Shown here in pieces: positions 31,930 through 45,489 of a DNA stretch of 64,000 nt. The DNA is from Vanessa cardui (taxonomy: Eukaryota > Arthropoda > Insecta > Lepidoptera > Nymphalidae). Position 1 is the first letter of the stretch. Every line of letters begins with the position of its first letter. The notes under the pieces were generated by a model. The model made no database searches, was not told the DNA's origin, and was given only the letters and a program-made list of their open reading frames with translations. Both the position numbers and the translations under genes were made by a program. Where the stretch lies: the NCBI RefSeq assembly GCF_905220365.1, contig NC_061135.1, positions 12,553,501 to 12,617,500 of the forward strand. The letters run 5' to 3'.

Positions 31930-32120
31930 ATATTTATTCCAGGCTTCGAAATGATCATATGATGGTTAGTAAAGTGACGGATAAGTGGGTTCTTTATCAT
32001 CTCTTACATTGCCTATACGTCGCCAATTACGTTCCTTATGCCTGTAGTCCAATGGAAAAAGATAATTCTAAGAATTATGGTAAGGCATATGATGGGCATG
32101 TTACTCACTCAGGCGTAAAT
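31930..32120 (-). repeat. Degenerate N1 repeat
   Basis: Words 'tgatggttagtaaagtgacg' and 'cttatgcctgtagtccaatg'. Confidence 0.35.
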
Positions 32121-32689
32121 GCCAAGTAAAAACTCTCAATATCAATTAAGTTTTTATTTAAGTTCCTAATACTAATATAAGAATTTTCTTGCTACGTAAT
32201 AAACTATAAATTTATTTGTCCGTCCAACGATGCTTGGAAGCGGATCATATTTGGTGAGTTTACTCGGGCGAGATGCTGAAATGACCAGAGATTTATAGCC
32301 TTTACACAGAGCTTTGCTGGTGACAACTGTTACTATGAAATCTTTAAATATACCAAGTTATATTAACTTCTCATTTCATTGCTGGTTTTTAATTCGTTGC
32401 TACGAAAAGGGACTATGTTGAACAAGCAATGCAATGCCTTAATAATTAATGTATCGCTCGATATGGATGTAGTAGAATAAATTGGTACATCGTTGAATCT
32501 GAAATATGCTTAGCAAGTCAACACTTAGAATATATTATGGATATCTTAAAAGTAAGATAGCTTCACGCTATAGAGTTTGTTTTAAATACTTTCAGTAACA
32601 TACAAAAAAAAAAATTTTTTTTCGTATGGATTTCCCAAAAAACAAGAAGAGATTACTTGAAGTAATATATTTTTTTCTAATTACCTTTG

Positions 32690-32885
32690 ATACGACGATA
32701 TACGGTGTCAATCACGGGACTCATATCGCTTCTGTCTTTTGATTGTTGAGGCGCGTGCCCGTGGCTGACACCGGCTCTAAATATAACAATAATTGTAACT
32801 ACATTATATAATCGTAAATCAACTTTTAAGCAGTCTAATATTTGTCATTCCATTTTACTTAGGAGAACTCTAAAAAAAGTATAAG
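32690..32885. mobile_element. K1 family fragment
   Basis: Reverse of the internal K1 segment: 'ttgaggcgcgtgcccgtggc' and 'tcgtaaatcaacttttaagc'. The ends are missing. Confidence 0.6.
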
Positions 32886-33049
32886 TCAGTCATACAGTCA
32901 GCATACAGTCAGCTTAATGGCAGGATATATGATGGGTGGATGGTACCCATACGGGCTTGCATGCACCTAACGGAAAACAAAACGGAACGAAAATCACCAA
33001 AACGCGTTTAATTTAAAAGAACTTATATAGCCTTTTCCTTCACGCTTTT

Positions 33050-33355
33050 TTAATCTATACATGTAATAAAATTTGAGTGTCTTTTTGTAATATTAAAATA
33101 GACCTTTTTATTCAATGCATATGCACATTGTACGCACAACGGTACTTAACCATACCAAAATATCATTTTTTACAATTTTTGTCGGTCTGTCTATCTGTCT
33201 GTCTGTTTGTTTCGGTTAATCTCTGGAACGGCTAGACCGATTTTGATTGCAAATTCATTGGCAGATAACTAATATAATAGGGAGTAACTTAGGCTACAAT
33301 AATATTTCATTTTTGTTAAATTAAACGCGTACAAGGTCGCGGGCACAGCTAGTAT
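33050..33355 (+). mobile_element. Interspersed repeat ending GCGGGCACAGCTAGT
   Basis: Contains 'taatctctggaacggctaga' and 'acgcgtacaaggtcgcgggc'. A second copy in the same orientation lies at 55365-55640. A CTGT microsatellite is included. Confidence 0.7.
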
Positions 33356-33569
33356 AAAAAAACAGTAATCAATTAATTTATCACATCCAATAGTAACAAT
33401 TGTTTGTAATAAATATATTTTGAAATTGACTTTTAACGTAATAGCTCCAAATATATATTTCTAGTTTAAAATTTTTTTTTTTTTTTTTATTCTATTTTTT
33501 TTTATTTACATAAGAATTAACAACATTAAATGCTTAAATATATATATACAAATATGAACTAAAACTAGT

Positions 33570-33770
33570 TACTGTATAAATCTTGACCGCGTGGAATGGT
33601 GGCAAGAATGCTAGCAGCATTTCCCCGTTGAATCGCAATTCCGATCCTCTGGGCAAAAAACGAACCAGCCCTCCTGTCACCAGTGGAGGCAATGAGGCGA
33701 GGTGTTATACTTTTGATGAAGCTTTTTGCACCACTACTCCAAGGGCCAAGCGTTTTATTTTTTTATTTTA
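33570..33770 (+). mobile_element. Repeat shared with 47430-47600
   Basis: 'aaccagccctcctgtcacca' and 'caccactactccaagggcca' recur in reverse at 47430-47600. Probably a LINE tail; class uncertain. Confidence 0.55.
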
Positions 33771-33984
33771 TTTTATTTTACTAATTTATTAAATTATTTT
33801 ACTACAAGTTTAAAATAGTATTAAACAAAGTTAAATAAGTATCATACGTGATCTCTATCAGCTGAGGGTCCAATGAGGTTTAGTATTTTTGAAGAGTTTC
33901 TTGATCTTCATGGTTAGTTTTGATCTGTGGGTCTTAAAGGATTTTTGTTATTTACTTAATTTTAATTCTTCGTGAATATCATCA

Positions 33985-34165
33985 TCAGCCTGTTGTTGTA
34001 CACTGCTGGATATAGGCCTCTCTAAGCGCACGCCGCTGGCACTGTGGTCTTTCTCCGGCTACTCGCATCCAGCTCCTGCCTGCCGCCTTGCGTATATCGT
34101 CACTCCACCGTGCCCGAGGACGTCCTACACTACGTGTGCCGAGACGCGGTAACCACTCTAGAATA
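33985..34165 (-). mobile_element. RTE-like LINE, C-terminal end of the reverse transcriptase ORF
   Basis: Minus-strand reading A-A-G-R-S-W-M-R-V-A-G-E-R ... R-E-A-Y-I-Q-Q-C-T, the usual end of lepidopteran RTE ORFs, with in-frame stops. A second fragment is at 39385-39560. Confidence 0.65.
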
Positions 34166-34890
34166 TAATGTCACTATATAATTTATCGATGATCAATGTC
34201 ATTAGAGTGAAGTGAGGTGAGTTTTCATTTATTTTTTAGTAACTTAAAATTGTTTACATATATTTCATTCAATTTAAAATAAAATGTACCTAGTACATTT
34301 TTGATGACAGATTACTCTATCCTGTTCTGTGTGCGTTATATGTATCAAGATCTTGATCGTGAACTTAGTTTTTTTTTATTTCTTTGCAGGATATATATAA
34401 GTTTAATTGTACTTTATTGCCATATTCTGTCATGGCGATTCTTTTCGATAGAATTTCGATATTCGAACTGGCGGTAGCTCTAGACAACACTTGGATATAT
34501 AATATTGTGGTGCAATTTAGGATCATTCTTTTCAGCACTATAGCCGGTATCTATTAGCTTTAATATAAATAGTTTTATAAGAGTCTTAAGTTGTGATATC
34601 ATACAATCTTGTCAGTCCATTGATAGTTTTAAAAGAAGAGAGGAATTGTTACCAAAAATATTTCTTAACGTAGCTGGATGTCGAGATAAATATTTTTCAC
34701 AGCGTTCGATTTCTGATACAGATTACTGCTTACAACTAAATTATTTGGTGACTTTGTTGAACTATGAATCATTTCATCATTTTTCTAAATATTAATGACG
34801 TCAAAGTTAGACATATTTTACGAGTAACAAAAAATAATCGTTTTGAAATCGAAAAAGATCTAATTTAATAACTTATTAGTAAGTTGCGAA

Positions 34891-34983
34891 GAGCCGAGGT
34901 GGCCCAGTGGTAAGAACGCGTGTATGTTAACCAATGATTGCCGGTTCAAACCCAGCTGAATATTTATGTGCTTAATTTGTTTT
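34891..34983 (+). mobile_element. SINE S1, left half, split by a K1 element
   Basis: Head 'gagccgaggtggcccagtgg' through 'gtgcttaatttgttt'; continues after the insertion at 35505. Confidence 0.8.
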
Positions 34984-35504
34984 CAACCGACTTCAAAAAG
35001 GAGGAGGTTATCATTTCTGTATTTTTTTTATGTTTGTTACCTCATAACTTTTCACTGGGTGGACCGATTTTGATAATTTTTTTTTGTTTGAAAGGTAGTG
35101 CTTCCCGTGGGGCCCCATTTTAATTTTATTTTTTTCCGATGATGGTATCCGTATAAAAACGACACAAGTATTAAATTTGTATTATGTATATGCGCGACAA
35201 ATAGGTGAATAGCCGAAAATCACGTTAACCAATTTTGATGATTCTTTTTTTATTATATTATATATATTATATAATATAATTAAAAAATGACGCCGGCTCC
35301 AAATATAACAATAACTTTAACTACTTTATATAATCGTAAATCGACTTTTCAGTAGTCTAATATTTTTAATTTCATTTTACCTAGGACTCTAAAAATATGT
35401 TAAATATGCAATTATTTTTTATTACTTTTAGTGCATTTTTATTTGTTTTAAAATAGTGTTTTGTTTGAAGTCGGTTTTTCTTTTTGTTAAAATTTTATAT
35501 ATTA
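34984..35504. mobile_element. K1 family element inserted into an S1 SINE
   Basis: Starts CAACCGACTTCAAAAAGGAG and ends with GTTTGAAGTCGGTTTTTC plus a short AT-rich tail. It is bounded by S1 sequence on both sides, giving unusually clean borders. No obvious target-site duplication is seen. Confidence 0.75.
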
Positions 35505-35684
35505 TTACAATTCATCTCGTTCTTGGCGGTGAAGGGAAAAATCGTGAGAAAACCTGCATGGTCTTATTTCATAGATATTCTGCCACATGTGTATTGTGTA
35601 ACAGCGTGGTGGAACATGTTCTCCAAGCCTTCTCTAGATGAGAGGATGCCTTAGCCCAGCAGTGGGAAATTTACAGGCTGTTGA
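35505..35684 (+). mobile_element. SINE S1, right half
   Basis: Resumes at 'ttacaattcatctcg' and runs to 'gggaaatttacaggctgttg'. Confidence 0.8.
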
Positions 35685-36869
35685 TGTAGCTGCGACATAT
35701 TATCGAACTATTTATATGATCTAAATATAATGTTAGTTGTATGTACATTAATTATTATCAACGAATTATTTACCACAGAAGTAGTTTACGTTAAAATTGC
35801 CATATAAATTATTTATAATATTGCAATCAATGAATTAATTGCTTGTTGAGTATCGTTTAGAAACCATCAATTAATGTATTAAAATATTTATTAGTTAATA
35901 AAGCATGTAATTGGTTTATATGTTTCTAGTGAAACTGAATACGTAAAAATGTGTTTTCATTTTCCATATTCAAAGCATAACATTGTATATTTTTTATGTA
36001 GTAAGTATAAGTACTATTGTGTAAATATTTGTATGTAAGTTTATGACTGCACCGCCTATCCCGATAGTTTTAAAAATCTCTCAGATTGTGTTGTCTGGAA
36101 GAAATGGCTAGTATAAAAGGGATATAACATCTAAATTCTCAAAGTTGGTGATGCATTTCAAATGTAAAGGAGGTGGTATATTTCTTACGGTGTTAATGTT
36201 TCCATCATTTTGAAAGCTTCCATGGCGGACCCTCCAAGAATAGTTATAGTTACATGAAAATAATATATAACGAAACCCTAAAGAACAGTTCAAAATAAGT
36301 TTACAGTAGCATATATCTTTTTAAATTTCAATTTTGTTAAAAATAATGACTGATTTTGTTTAAGGTATTTAATTTACATCACATATGTATTCTTAACATA
36401 CTAATTATAATTAAATTAAATATCTTTCATTGAACTGTTACAAATCCTTATTGAAATAAATAACATATTCGTTTTAAACGCTTCATAGCTAAATATCGCT
36501 AATGTTAGCACTTTGTAATTCAAGTGAGTACTATAGAAACAATATATAAATATTACAATATATATAAAATGAATAAAAAATACGCATAGTGTTTTGCCTT
36601 GGGCTAACTTTTCGGAATAGATCGCTTGGCGAATATTTATAGTTCTTTAATTAAAATTAATTAGTACGGAATAAAATAATTATTTTAACTTGTCTAGTAC
36701 ATACTCGGGTAGCTAATTATATTATATAAACATACTTGAATAGTAGGATTTCGTTCAATAATGAGCAATTGAAAAAATAATTACTACAATTTTTAAAAAT
36801 ATTTTATTCAATAAATAATTAATAATGTATAATAAATACATAATATACATTCTGCACCAGAAGTAGTTT

Positions 36870-37110
36870 TATGTTTAAACTTAGTGACCCAACCCGGCTT
36901 TGCACGGTTGTAATGCTGATAGTAAATACTACTAAAAACTTCTAAAATTATCAGTGCCTTTTTACTATATTGTCTATTATATACAAAAACATTACTCTCG
37001 AATCACTCTGTGTATTAAAAAACAGCTTCAAAATCCGTTGCGTCGTTCTAAAGATTTAAGCATACTTGGATATAGGGACAGAGAAAGCAAATTTGTTTTA
37101 TACTATGTAG
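36870..37110 (-). mobile_element. Probable non-LTR 3' end
   Basis: 'gacccaacccggctttgcac' and 'ccgttgcgtcgttctaaaga', reverse of the element at 6270-6590. Confidence 0.55.
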
Positions 37111-37149
37111 TGGTTACCTTTGAGTATATTTCGATTTTGTTTTTATACA

Positions 37150-38750
37150 AGTTTTTTATGAATATGTGATAGGGAAATTTGTAATTTCTGTTAATTTACT
37201 AAGAAATGATTTTGTAAAACTCAGTACTTAAGGGGGCGTTGCATTGATTTTATAGTCCGTTTTTCACTTGTTATGATTGCAACACGCAATGACCGTTTAG
37301 GTATTTCTACTGTAATAAATGTTTTATGTTTCAGAATAACCTGATACCCTGTAAACGCATATTTTCTCTGATATGTATAGAAATATACTTACTTTATTCA
37401 CATCTAGGATTTGACTTTTACTGCGATATATTTTAATTTTTATCATTGTGAGCATAATTATCTGTGTCAAAAAATACTTCCTTATAAATTATTATTTTGT
37501 CATCATCTAAGAATGATAATAATTGTGGTATCCCATTAAAAAAAAATTACTGCCAGTAAAACAATATCTAGCCTGATTGTAGCATTATCAAATAAATAAG
37601 ACGAATGAGAATCTATAACTATTTTGATATAATTAATAAGAACAATAGCATAAGTTGACATGGGTGTTTTTGGATCGTCACATGCGTTCAACGCACCATC
37701 TAACGCAGTTTTTATAAATGGTGTTATTCTGATTATTTTTGTTTAGATAAGGTGGATCCCTCTAAACATTTTTCAATAAACAACGAGATCAAGATCAAAT
37801 AAGTGAGGTTATGAAGCTCGAAATTATCCAATATCCGAACTAAAAATATTACATTTTGCTAGCTTGTAATGTTCTCTTTGATAATTTCTAAATAATCTCA
37901 TAACCGAATCTATTCGAAACAATCGGATAGTCCAAAATATTATTTGTAACCATATCTGAAACCAGTAGATTATAATTAACATATCAACACACCTATAACA
38001 TCCCTGATTCCAATTATCAAGATTGTAGTATTAATGATGATGAAATGTTTGTCAAGATTGCAAGACCAAAAAATCAATTAGACTGTGAAAAGTAGGTTAC
38101 TGTTAAATCATCACTAGTATTGACTGTGGGAAATAGATCATAGATCGATTTTAATTTCATGAATTATCTCTATGTAAATATAAGTAGTACAGATAAGCTA
38201 TATTGTGTGTGATATAATTTATGAAAGAATGGAATAATAGAGGAGACAAGATGTGTCCTTGTGAAACACCAACGCGTTTTTTCTATTTTTAATTTATTTT
38301 TCTATTTTTTAATTATTTGTGTAAATATTATATGTGTTTTATATTAACAAAGAAACTGCTACTTATATCTGTGTTCAATATTTATTTTGATTTTGTAATA
38401 CCGAACAAGAACTTTATAAACTATAATTTAAAACCACTTGAATTTAAACAACTAAATTTAGATCACATTTAATCAAAGGCGTTGACTAATTCAGTATGAA
38501 CAAAACATTTTTTTTTGCCATATTTTTATGATAGCAATATATTTTAAATTCATATTTATGTTTCATCGATATTAGTTGTAATACGTTATTAGTTATAAGG
38601 GTAACAGGCCAATTAGGATATCATTGTATATTTGATCTCATCTTACTATAATTACACTTGTTTGCTCACTCTTTGATTTGGAACGCAGTAAGACAATTAC
38701 AAAGTCTTCGAGGTCAAAAGATTTCATTCCTGGAACATTCCAAGCGAACA
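37150..38750. other. Intergenic, AT-rich, nothing recognised
   Basis: No coding, RNA or mobile-element signal that I can support. Confidence 0.4.
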
Positions 38751-38754
38751 GTAA

Positions 38755-38990
38755 TGATGGTATGTGAGTAACCACCGCTCATAGACATTGGCACCCTGAG
38801 AAAGATTAAGAATTTTTTATGAGAAATGATCATTTCATCTACCTTGAGAGCTAAGATGTTCTGCCCCTTGTGTCAGTAGTTACACTGGCTTACTCATCCT
38901 TAAAACATACCAATACTAGATAAGTATTACTGTACCTGATTAATGGGTTCAGAAGATCTTGCCCAAATCCCTACTACTAAGGGTTAATAA
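38755..38990 (-). repeat. Degenerate N1 repeat
   Basis: 'gctaagatgttctgcccctt' and 'gtagttacactggcttactc'. Confidence 0.5.
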
Positions 38991-39384
38991 CTTTTCATAA
39001 TAACTACCAGACTAAAAATGTTTTCTAAAGATTACAAGAAACCATGTCAGCTACTGTATAGTGATGTACTGTTATTTTTATCTATAATAATAAATTGTTT
39101 AATCGATTTACGCATACAAACGCAACCTATAAATCATATTGTACATGATTGATAGCTAACGTCACCAATGTGAAGTGCCCTTAACATTGTTTATATAGAA
39201 CAGGAAATGTTTTGGAAGTGTCTTGTAAATAATGTTGAAGACAAGGAAAACATTAATATGTGTGCTATATAGAAATCTATGCTAATAATCAGAAATCTAT
39301 AATAATAATGCTATATCGAAATAGACTTGGAGTAGCGTGGTAGAATAGAAGAGAAAGCTGAAAATCTAAGTACATCATCATCAT

Positions 39385-39560
39385 CATCATCAGCCTAAGT
39401 TTGACCACTGCTGGACACAGGTCTCTTCAAGTTCACGCCACTATGGTCTTTCTCCGGCTACTCGGATCCAGCTCCTGTCTGTCGTCTTGCATAGATCGTT
39501 ACTCCACTGTGCCTGAGGACGTCCTACATTACGTTTGCCGAGACGTACCTAAGTACCCCA
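39385..39560 (-). mobile_element. RTE-like LINE ORF end
   Basis: Reverse of the RTE C-terminus; 'ctccggctactcggatccag' and 'cctgaggacgtcctacatta'. Preceded by an ATC microsatellite at about 39372-39390. Confidence 0.65.
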
Positions 39561-40059
39561 CTCTCCATTTAAAGAGAACGAGATGGTGCTATACGGGTTT
39601 TCCTAGTTTAAGGGTACAGGGCCTCTGTGAGATATGTATTTTGATATAAGAAAAATAAATATATTTTGATTTGATTTTGACTCATTACTTTAGTCATGGA
39701 ATGTTATTAATAGGATGTATGATGATGTTTTACACTCAGAGCGAAGACTCGCTACTGCTTAGGACATAATGCAGAATATGCAAAAATGAGTGACTTAGTG
39801 AACCTCGATGGTTTCAATGGCGGCAAAACATATTACCAGAAAGAATTGTACTGGAAGAGTTGCCTTTCGTAATAATGCATGCATCCAAACATTAGCCGAA
39901 TCTAGTAAATATGTACTAGCTCGCTCTAAGATTTGAACTATCATTATAACGCTAGGTTAGGATAACTAGTTGTCTGGATATTAACTACAAAGTTGGAATT
40001 CGTATTATTATTTAGCAGTCTTATTGATATTGATATTGATGATCTGATGTAAAGTAAAG

Positions 40060-40340
40060 TAACAGTCTGTAAATTTCCCACTGCTGGGATAAGGCCTCCA
40101 TTAAGGAGAGGGTGTGGAACATAATCCACCACGCAGTTCCAATGCAGGTTGATGGAATGCACATGTGGCATAATTTCAATGAAATTAGACAAATGCAGGT
40201 TTCCTCACGATGTTTTCCTTCACCGAGATGAATTATAAACACAAATTAAGCACATATATATAATGGTGCTTGCCTGGGTTTGAATCCGTAATCATCGGTT
40301 AAGATGCACGCCTACTAACCACTAGGTCATTTCGGCTTCT
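40060..40340 (-). mobile_element. SINE S1, full length
   Basis: From 'cagtctgtaaatttcccact' to the head 'ctaaccactaggtcatttcg', reverse orientation. Confidence 0.85.
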
Positions 40341-41500
40341 GATGAAGAATATACAATTCTGATTTAATATTATTAATATATTTATTTGAAGGGTATTTAT
40401 ATGATATTAGTGTGGATTTATAAAACTGATTTTATTATGTAACATTTTGAATAAGTCTGTTTTGTTGTATAGCATTTATATTAAATTCCAATGTATCAAG
40501 TAGCGTTCAAGCCCCTTCTAGTTTGATAGTTATTCTAGATAGATAGACAGTATAGAACAAATAGGTACATTTATTATAGTTTATGCTTTGATGAATTTCA
40601 TAATTTATATTTTGCTTAGTTTTGATGTATCACGAGAATTTAAAGCATATATTCAAATTGAACTTATGTCAAGGATATTAGTAGCCCGATTTTTTTTTCA
40701 TCTCGAGAAATTACGGTTCCAAAGACTTTTTTGTTTTCAAATATAAACGTTATGTGGTTTCTGTGTTAGGCATGAAATATTTATATAACGATCTTCAAGC
40801 CTTCATACCACAACTGTTTTTTCTGTTGTCCTAATACTTATTGTAATCGACTTCATTATAATACGTCTATTTGTATTTTTATGTGAAGAATTCTATCGTA
40901 TTAGATACACGTGATATGCAGAAATTATTGATTTGATTAATAGAATACTTTGTCATTATTAGTACATTTATCCAATAATAGTATTAGATATTTATAATCC
41001 ATAAAAGTATAAGATACTATTTACTTATATAATTAACAGGAATAGCACTTTTAGCGATATATATTAGAAGGATTGAAAGGAATTAGTTTTTGTATTATTC
41101 GAGTATGTTAGATATCATGATGACATTTTTTATTTGTATCCCATTATTTTGTTTGAAGACTGATTATTACTACAATTTACGTTTGCTTATCTATGTGCGT
41201 TTCTATATGAAATAAAAATCGTAGTGGAATAAATTAAATATAGATAGGAAGAGTACAACTTCCCAATAAAACTACATATCTACATTTGTTCGAGACAGTA
41301 AATCCATTGTTCTCTATTGATTGTAAAACAAATATGATGATCATAGTTCCCTAATTCTACATATATAATTATATAAAAGGGAAATATTCATGGCTCATCA
41401 GGGGATGTCTGAAACTATAGATCTAATTGAGTTGAAAATTTGCGTTACTATAGTTACTTTGAAAGAGGGAATTATGAGCAGTAACTTTGTATTATAATAA
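40340..41500. other. Intergenic, nothing recognised
   Basis: AT-rich; no frame, splice pattern or repeat that I can name. Confidence 0.4.
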
Positions 41501-41880
41501 TTGGGGTATTGTTCCAGTTTTAGTCTAGTTTGGCTTACATGATGGCAAATCTTAAATAGTCAGCCAACTACAAAAGGACATATTTGTGCCAATATGTGCA
41601 CAAACACGTGCGTTTTCTATTGTTTCACTCTCATAAGGCGATGGGTAAATTTAATAGGATCGGAAAAAGTTCAGGCACTGTCCCAATGACTTTGCGTGCT
41701 TTCCCTGAAACGGGGACACACATGTTACAACTTCTTCTTTCAGGCTCCGAGGTCTTACTGAGAACTTTTCGACCAAAAAATCCAACCTATTTATATTAGG
41801 AGATACAGAGAATTGAATTCAGAACCACAGGATCTATAGTCTTATAAGCAGCTATCACTGGATCTGTATATAATTCAACC
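41500..41880. mobile_element. Lepidopteran interspersed repeat with a tRNA-like end
   Basis: 'gtgccaatatgtgcacaaac', 'gactttgcgtgctttccctg' and a decayed tRNA-like end ('ccacaggatctatagtctta'). Related to the fragment at 31330-31490. Confidence 0.5.
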
Positions 41881-42949
41881 AGAAAATCCAGCGCAAATCA
41901 TAACATTTTGGAAGTAATATTTTACGTACTTAAAAATTTGTAAATGGAATTCGAATGCCATAAAATATATTTAAAACATAACTCATAGATTGTCACTCGA
42001 ACGGCGGGCTAAGCGAACCAATTTGTGAAAAAGAAATCCAAAAAGCTTCCACAATAGCAAGAGTAAATGTCAATTTATCTACACGCCATTAACACCCCAT
42101 TCAGTTAAAAAGAAAACGTTCTAAAATCTGCGAATGTCGGAAACGCAAAACTGATTTATTTGCTTTCCCATACATCATTTAAACGTATTTTAATGTAGAT
42201 TTTTTTTCAAGTGAGTTTCTTTCTTTGTTATGATAAAAATGTATAAAGTATGAATTGCTTAAGAGCTCATTTGTTGGTATGCAATTTTATTTTTAACGTA
42301 TCAAACGATTTGTACTTTTTTGTTGTTACAATTTATTTTTTTATCCGCTTGATTTGCTGTCGATGCTTTGATTTATTTTTGGTTTGTTGTTCACGTTAAA
42401 TTAAGTAACGATTTTGTTGTGTTGTTATTGTTTTGAAATACATCCACGTGGTAATTATATCCGGTAAACCTGGACAAATACATACAACAAATTTGTGTGC
42501 TCTCTAAACTTCGGTTTTCAAATTAAAACTATGTTTAGCATATTTCTTCTACCCATAATGCTAGCGGAACCTATACGTGGCCACATTTTTTTTTTATTAT
42601 TATTTAATTTACTACATCCACAGGCTCGCAGATGCCCGTGCCTTTTTTTACATTTTATATTAAATATTTTGGCGTTTTATATTTTATACTAAACATCAGC
42701 AGATCTTCGCTGGAAATTAAAAGACGGGTGAATCATTAACAACCTAACATAGCCGTCAATCTCTAACGAGGCATATATAGTAAGTTGAAGATTATATAAG
42801 ATTAACACCTTTTTTGTCTGGTTTAGTGTGTGAATGGTCTCCTAATCGAGACTCATTTGAATGAATGTACTACCATGCCCATGGAAATTGGTGTTGTGGG
42901 TTTGCAAATGTGTTGGCGATATCAAACAGAAGTAAATTTCTTTGACAAA

Positions 42950-43120
42950 TATAGACTCGTCCTCACGTCGCCAATTTACCACTAGGCTTCGCAACTAAGA
43001 TGTTATCTCCCTTGTGCCTGTAGTTGACTTACTAAATCTACAAGCCGGAACGCAACAATTCTATGTCTTGCTGTGTTTTCTGATAAGTGGGTGGAATCTA
43101 CTCCAGTAGGATTGGAATTA
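42950..43120 (-). repeat. Degenerate N1 repeat
   Basis: 'ctcccttgtgcctgtagttg' and 'ctgataagtgggtggaatct'. Confidence 0.55.
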
Positions 43121-43699
43121 TTTATGTTTTTATTTTAGTCTATTGCTTTAAGTCCAAAAATATGGAAGGCAAAAAAGATATATTGGATTAAAGTGAATGC
43201 GTCGCATCTTTCGAAAAATCGTCGAGAAAAGGTTACCATACGAAAAAAAAACACGAATTTCTTTATTTGTTATTTACAACTGTGTTTTATTGTTTACTGG
43301 ACGGACGTAGCTCTACCATTGATTAATTGCATTGGCGGAGTGTTTATTTGTTATTTGACGGAGTCGAATGAAAAAGTATTGGAGCGAAAATACATTTTTT
43401 TTTTTCAATGAACAAATGCACTGATGTTTTTAACTTGGAATGTAAATTGAAATAAATGTTTGCGAACGTTATGAATAATGTTGATTGGTAACATGGATAA
43501 TTTATTGCTTATGTTCAAATAAGTTAAGAGCGAGTGTTTACAAGGCTTTTGAATCTATTACTGATGTTATATTTTTACGTACCGCCTGTGTTTTTTTGTA
43601 AATTTCGAATAAGTAGTCGGAAAGACAAATAGTAGGCATACTATCTAATTTTTAATTTAATATAGCTGCTATATTTTTTTTAAATAAATAAATATGAAA

Positions 43700-43930
43700 C
43701 AACATCACATATTACTCCGATCCCAATGTAAGTAGCTAAAGCACTTGTATTATGGAAAAACAGAAGTAACGACGGTACCACAAACACCCAGACCCAAGAC
43801 AACATAGAAAACTAATGTTAATCTATATGGACTCGGTCGGGAATCGAACCCGGGACCTCAGAGTAACGAGTAGGCGTAGCCATGAAAACCGGTGTACACT
43901 TCACTCGACCATGAAGGTCGTCGTTACCAT
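43700..43930 (-). mobile_element. SINE S2, full length
   Basis: From 'atcacatattactccgatcc' to the tRNA-like head 'cgggaatcgaacccgggacc'. A decayed N1 fragment follows at about 43940-44040. Confidence 0.8.
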
Positions 43931-44654
43931 TAAGGACACCTTACATTAGAATGCCTTTATTACTAAGATGTTATGATTCTTGTGACCGCAGTTACACTCG
44001 CTCACAGCTCCTGTTAAGCGGAACACAATAATATTAAGTACCTATTTCTGTATTCTAAAAATAATTGTTTCTGTTAGACTCAACGAATTAGGCTGAGAGT
44101 TATGTGTCAGTAAAATATAACAAAAAAAAGATTAATTAAATTTAAGCATCTAAACAATGCTGGCTTGAAACTGCCAAAACATCCCGTTGGTGATGGCGTG
44201 TGACGTAAATCAGGCAGGAGGACAGGTTATTGCCTGCCGCAGTTAACACGGTCGTTCCAAAATCCGTATGAATTTATAGGCCGAGGGACATCGGAGCAAA
44301 TGTGAATCGCGCTTGGGGAATAACAAACATTTTCTAGGCAGTGATATACAGAAACGGAGAAAAGACCTTAACCTACTTTATGGACGTAATATCTTTAATC
44401 TATGATGGAAAAGGGTCAAACTTTGAAGTGTTCGTTTGTTAGTGTGTGTGTTTTAAATACATAGAAATTTCCATTTGTATTCATGTTAGCGATTCTGGCT
44501 CTTATATTCGTAGATACTTTATTTAATGTTAAATTTTTGTGTCAATGTGTGTTAATTTATGTTTGTAGTAGGCAGTAGTTTAATTAATTATTGAACGTGT
44601 TTTGTGTCTGAATTGGCAAAATATTAAATAGTGCTATATATTTTAATACACAAT

Positions 44655-45090
44655 TCGCTTAATGGTAAGTAGTAATCAACATCCATAGAAATATGTATAC
44701 ATGTTAATGCGCCATTAACCATGGAAATTAAGATGTTATATACCTATTGTAATCGCCATGCAATTTCCGGTCAAATTTCATCTCAACAGATGGCAGCACT
44801 GTGCGACGTGAAGTTCGTAGGCGCCAACGTCAGGGATACGCTAGCTGAATCTGTTACTTCCGAATAGTGCTTTGAATAGTGTACACGTGTTTTGTTACCC
44901 CAGTTATTACAATATATATTAAGTTATAAGTACATATAGTATTGTATTGTATTAAATAAGAAAGTAGTTAATACTATATAGTTACATTGGTTCGTTCGCT
45001 CTTAAACAGGATTAAAAAATGCTAAGTAATTACTGTTTGGCGGTAGAATATGTTAGGCGTGGTACCAGTCTAGATGCAAAGTCCACCAAG
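44655..45090. repeat. Scattered N1 remnants
   Basis: 'tgcgccattaaccatggaaa' near 44708 and 'actgtttggcggtagaatat' near 45030, separated by unrelated DNA that may be a later insertion. Confidence 0.35.
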
Positions 45091-45489
45091 AGTAAAAACT
45101 CATAGATTCTTAAATTTAATCATATTTACAGAAATATGCAACTTTAAACATAAATAAAGATAAAAACAATTTCTAGTTGAATGATATGAAAATATTTAAA
45201 TATTATCAAAGTTTATTACGCACCATTTCAAGTGTGGAATGTATTATTCAAAAACGCTTTTGCAGGCGAAATTGAGTTGTTTGGTTACATTTTATAATAA
45301 ACGCGACACAGTTTCCCAAACTTGTACATTGTTACATTTTGGTAACGAAACCATAAAAATATAAATGAAATTTTACGGTGGTCATGGAAATCTTCATCTT
45401 TAAGATAGATATAATATTTTTCACATTGATAATTTATGAGGGAAATGTGTTAGCTTGGAATGTGTGTAAGCTAGTGCAATAATTCAAAC

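Noticed and set aside
42531..42590. Signal-peptide-like start M-F-S-I-F-L-L-P-I-M-L-A-E on the plus strand
   Set aside because: No good splice donor follows and the frame runs into a T-rich stretch; no support as an exon.
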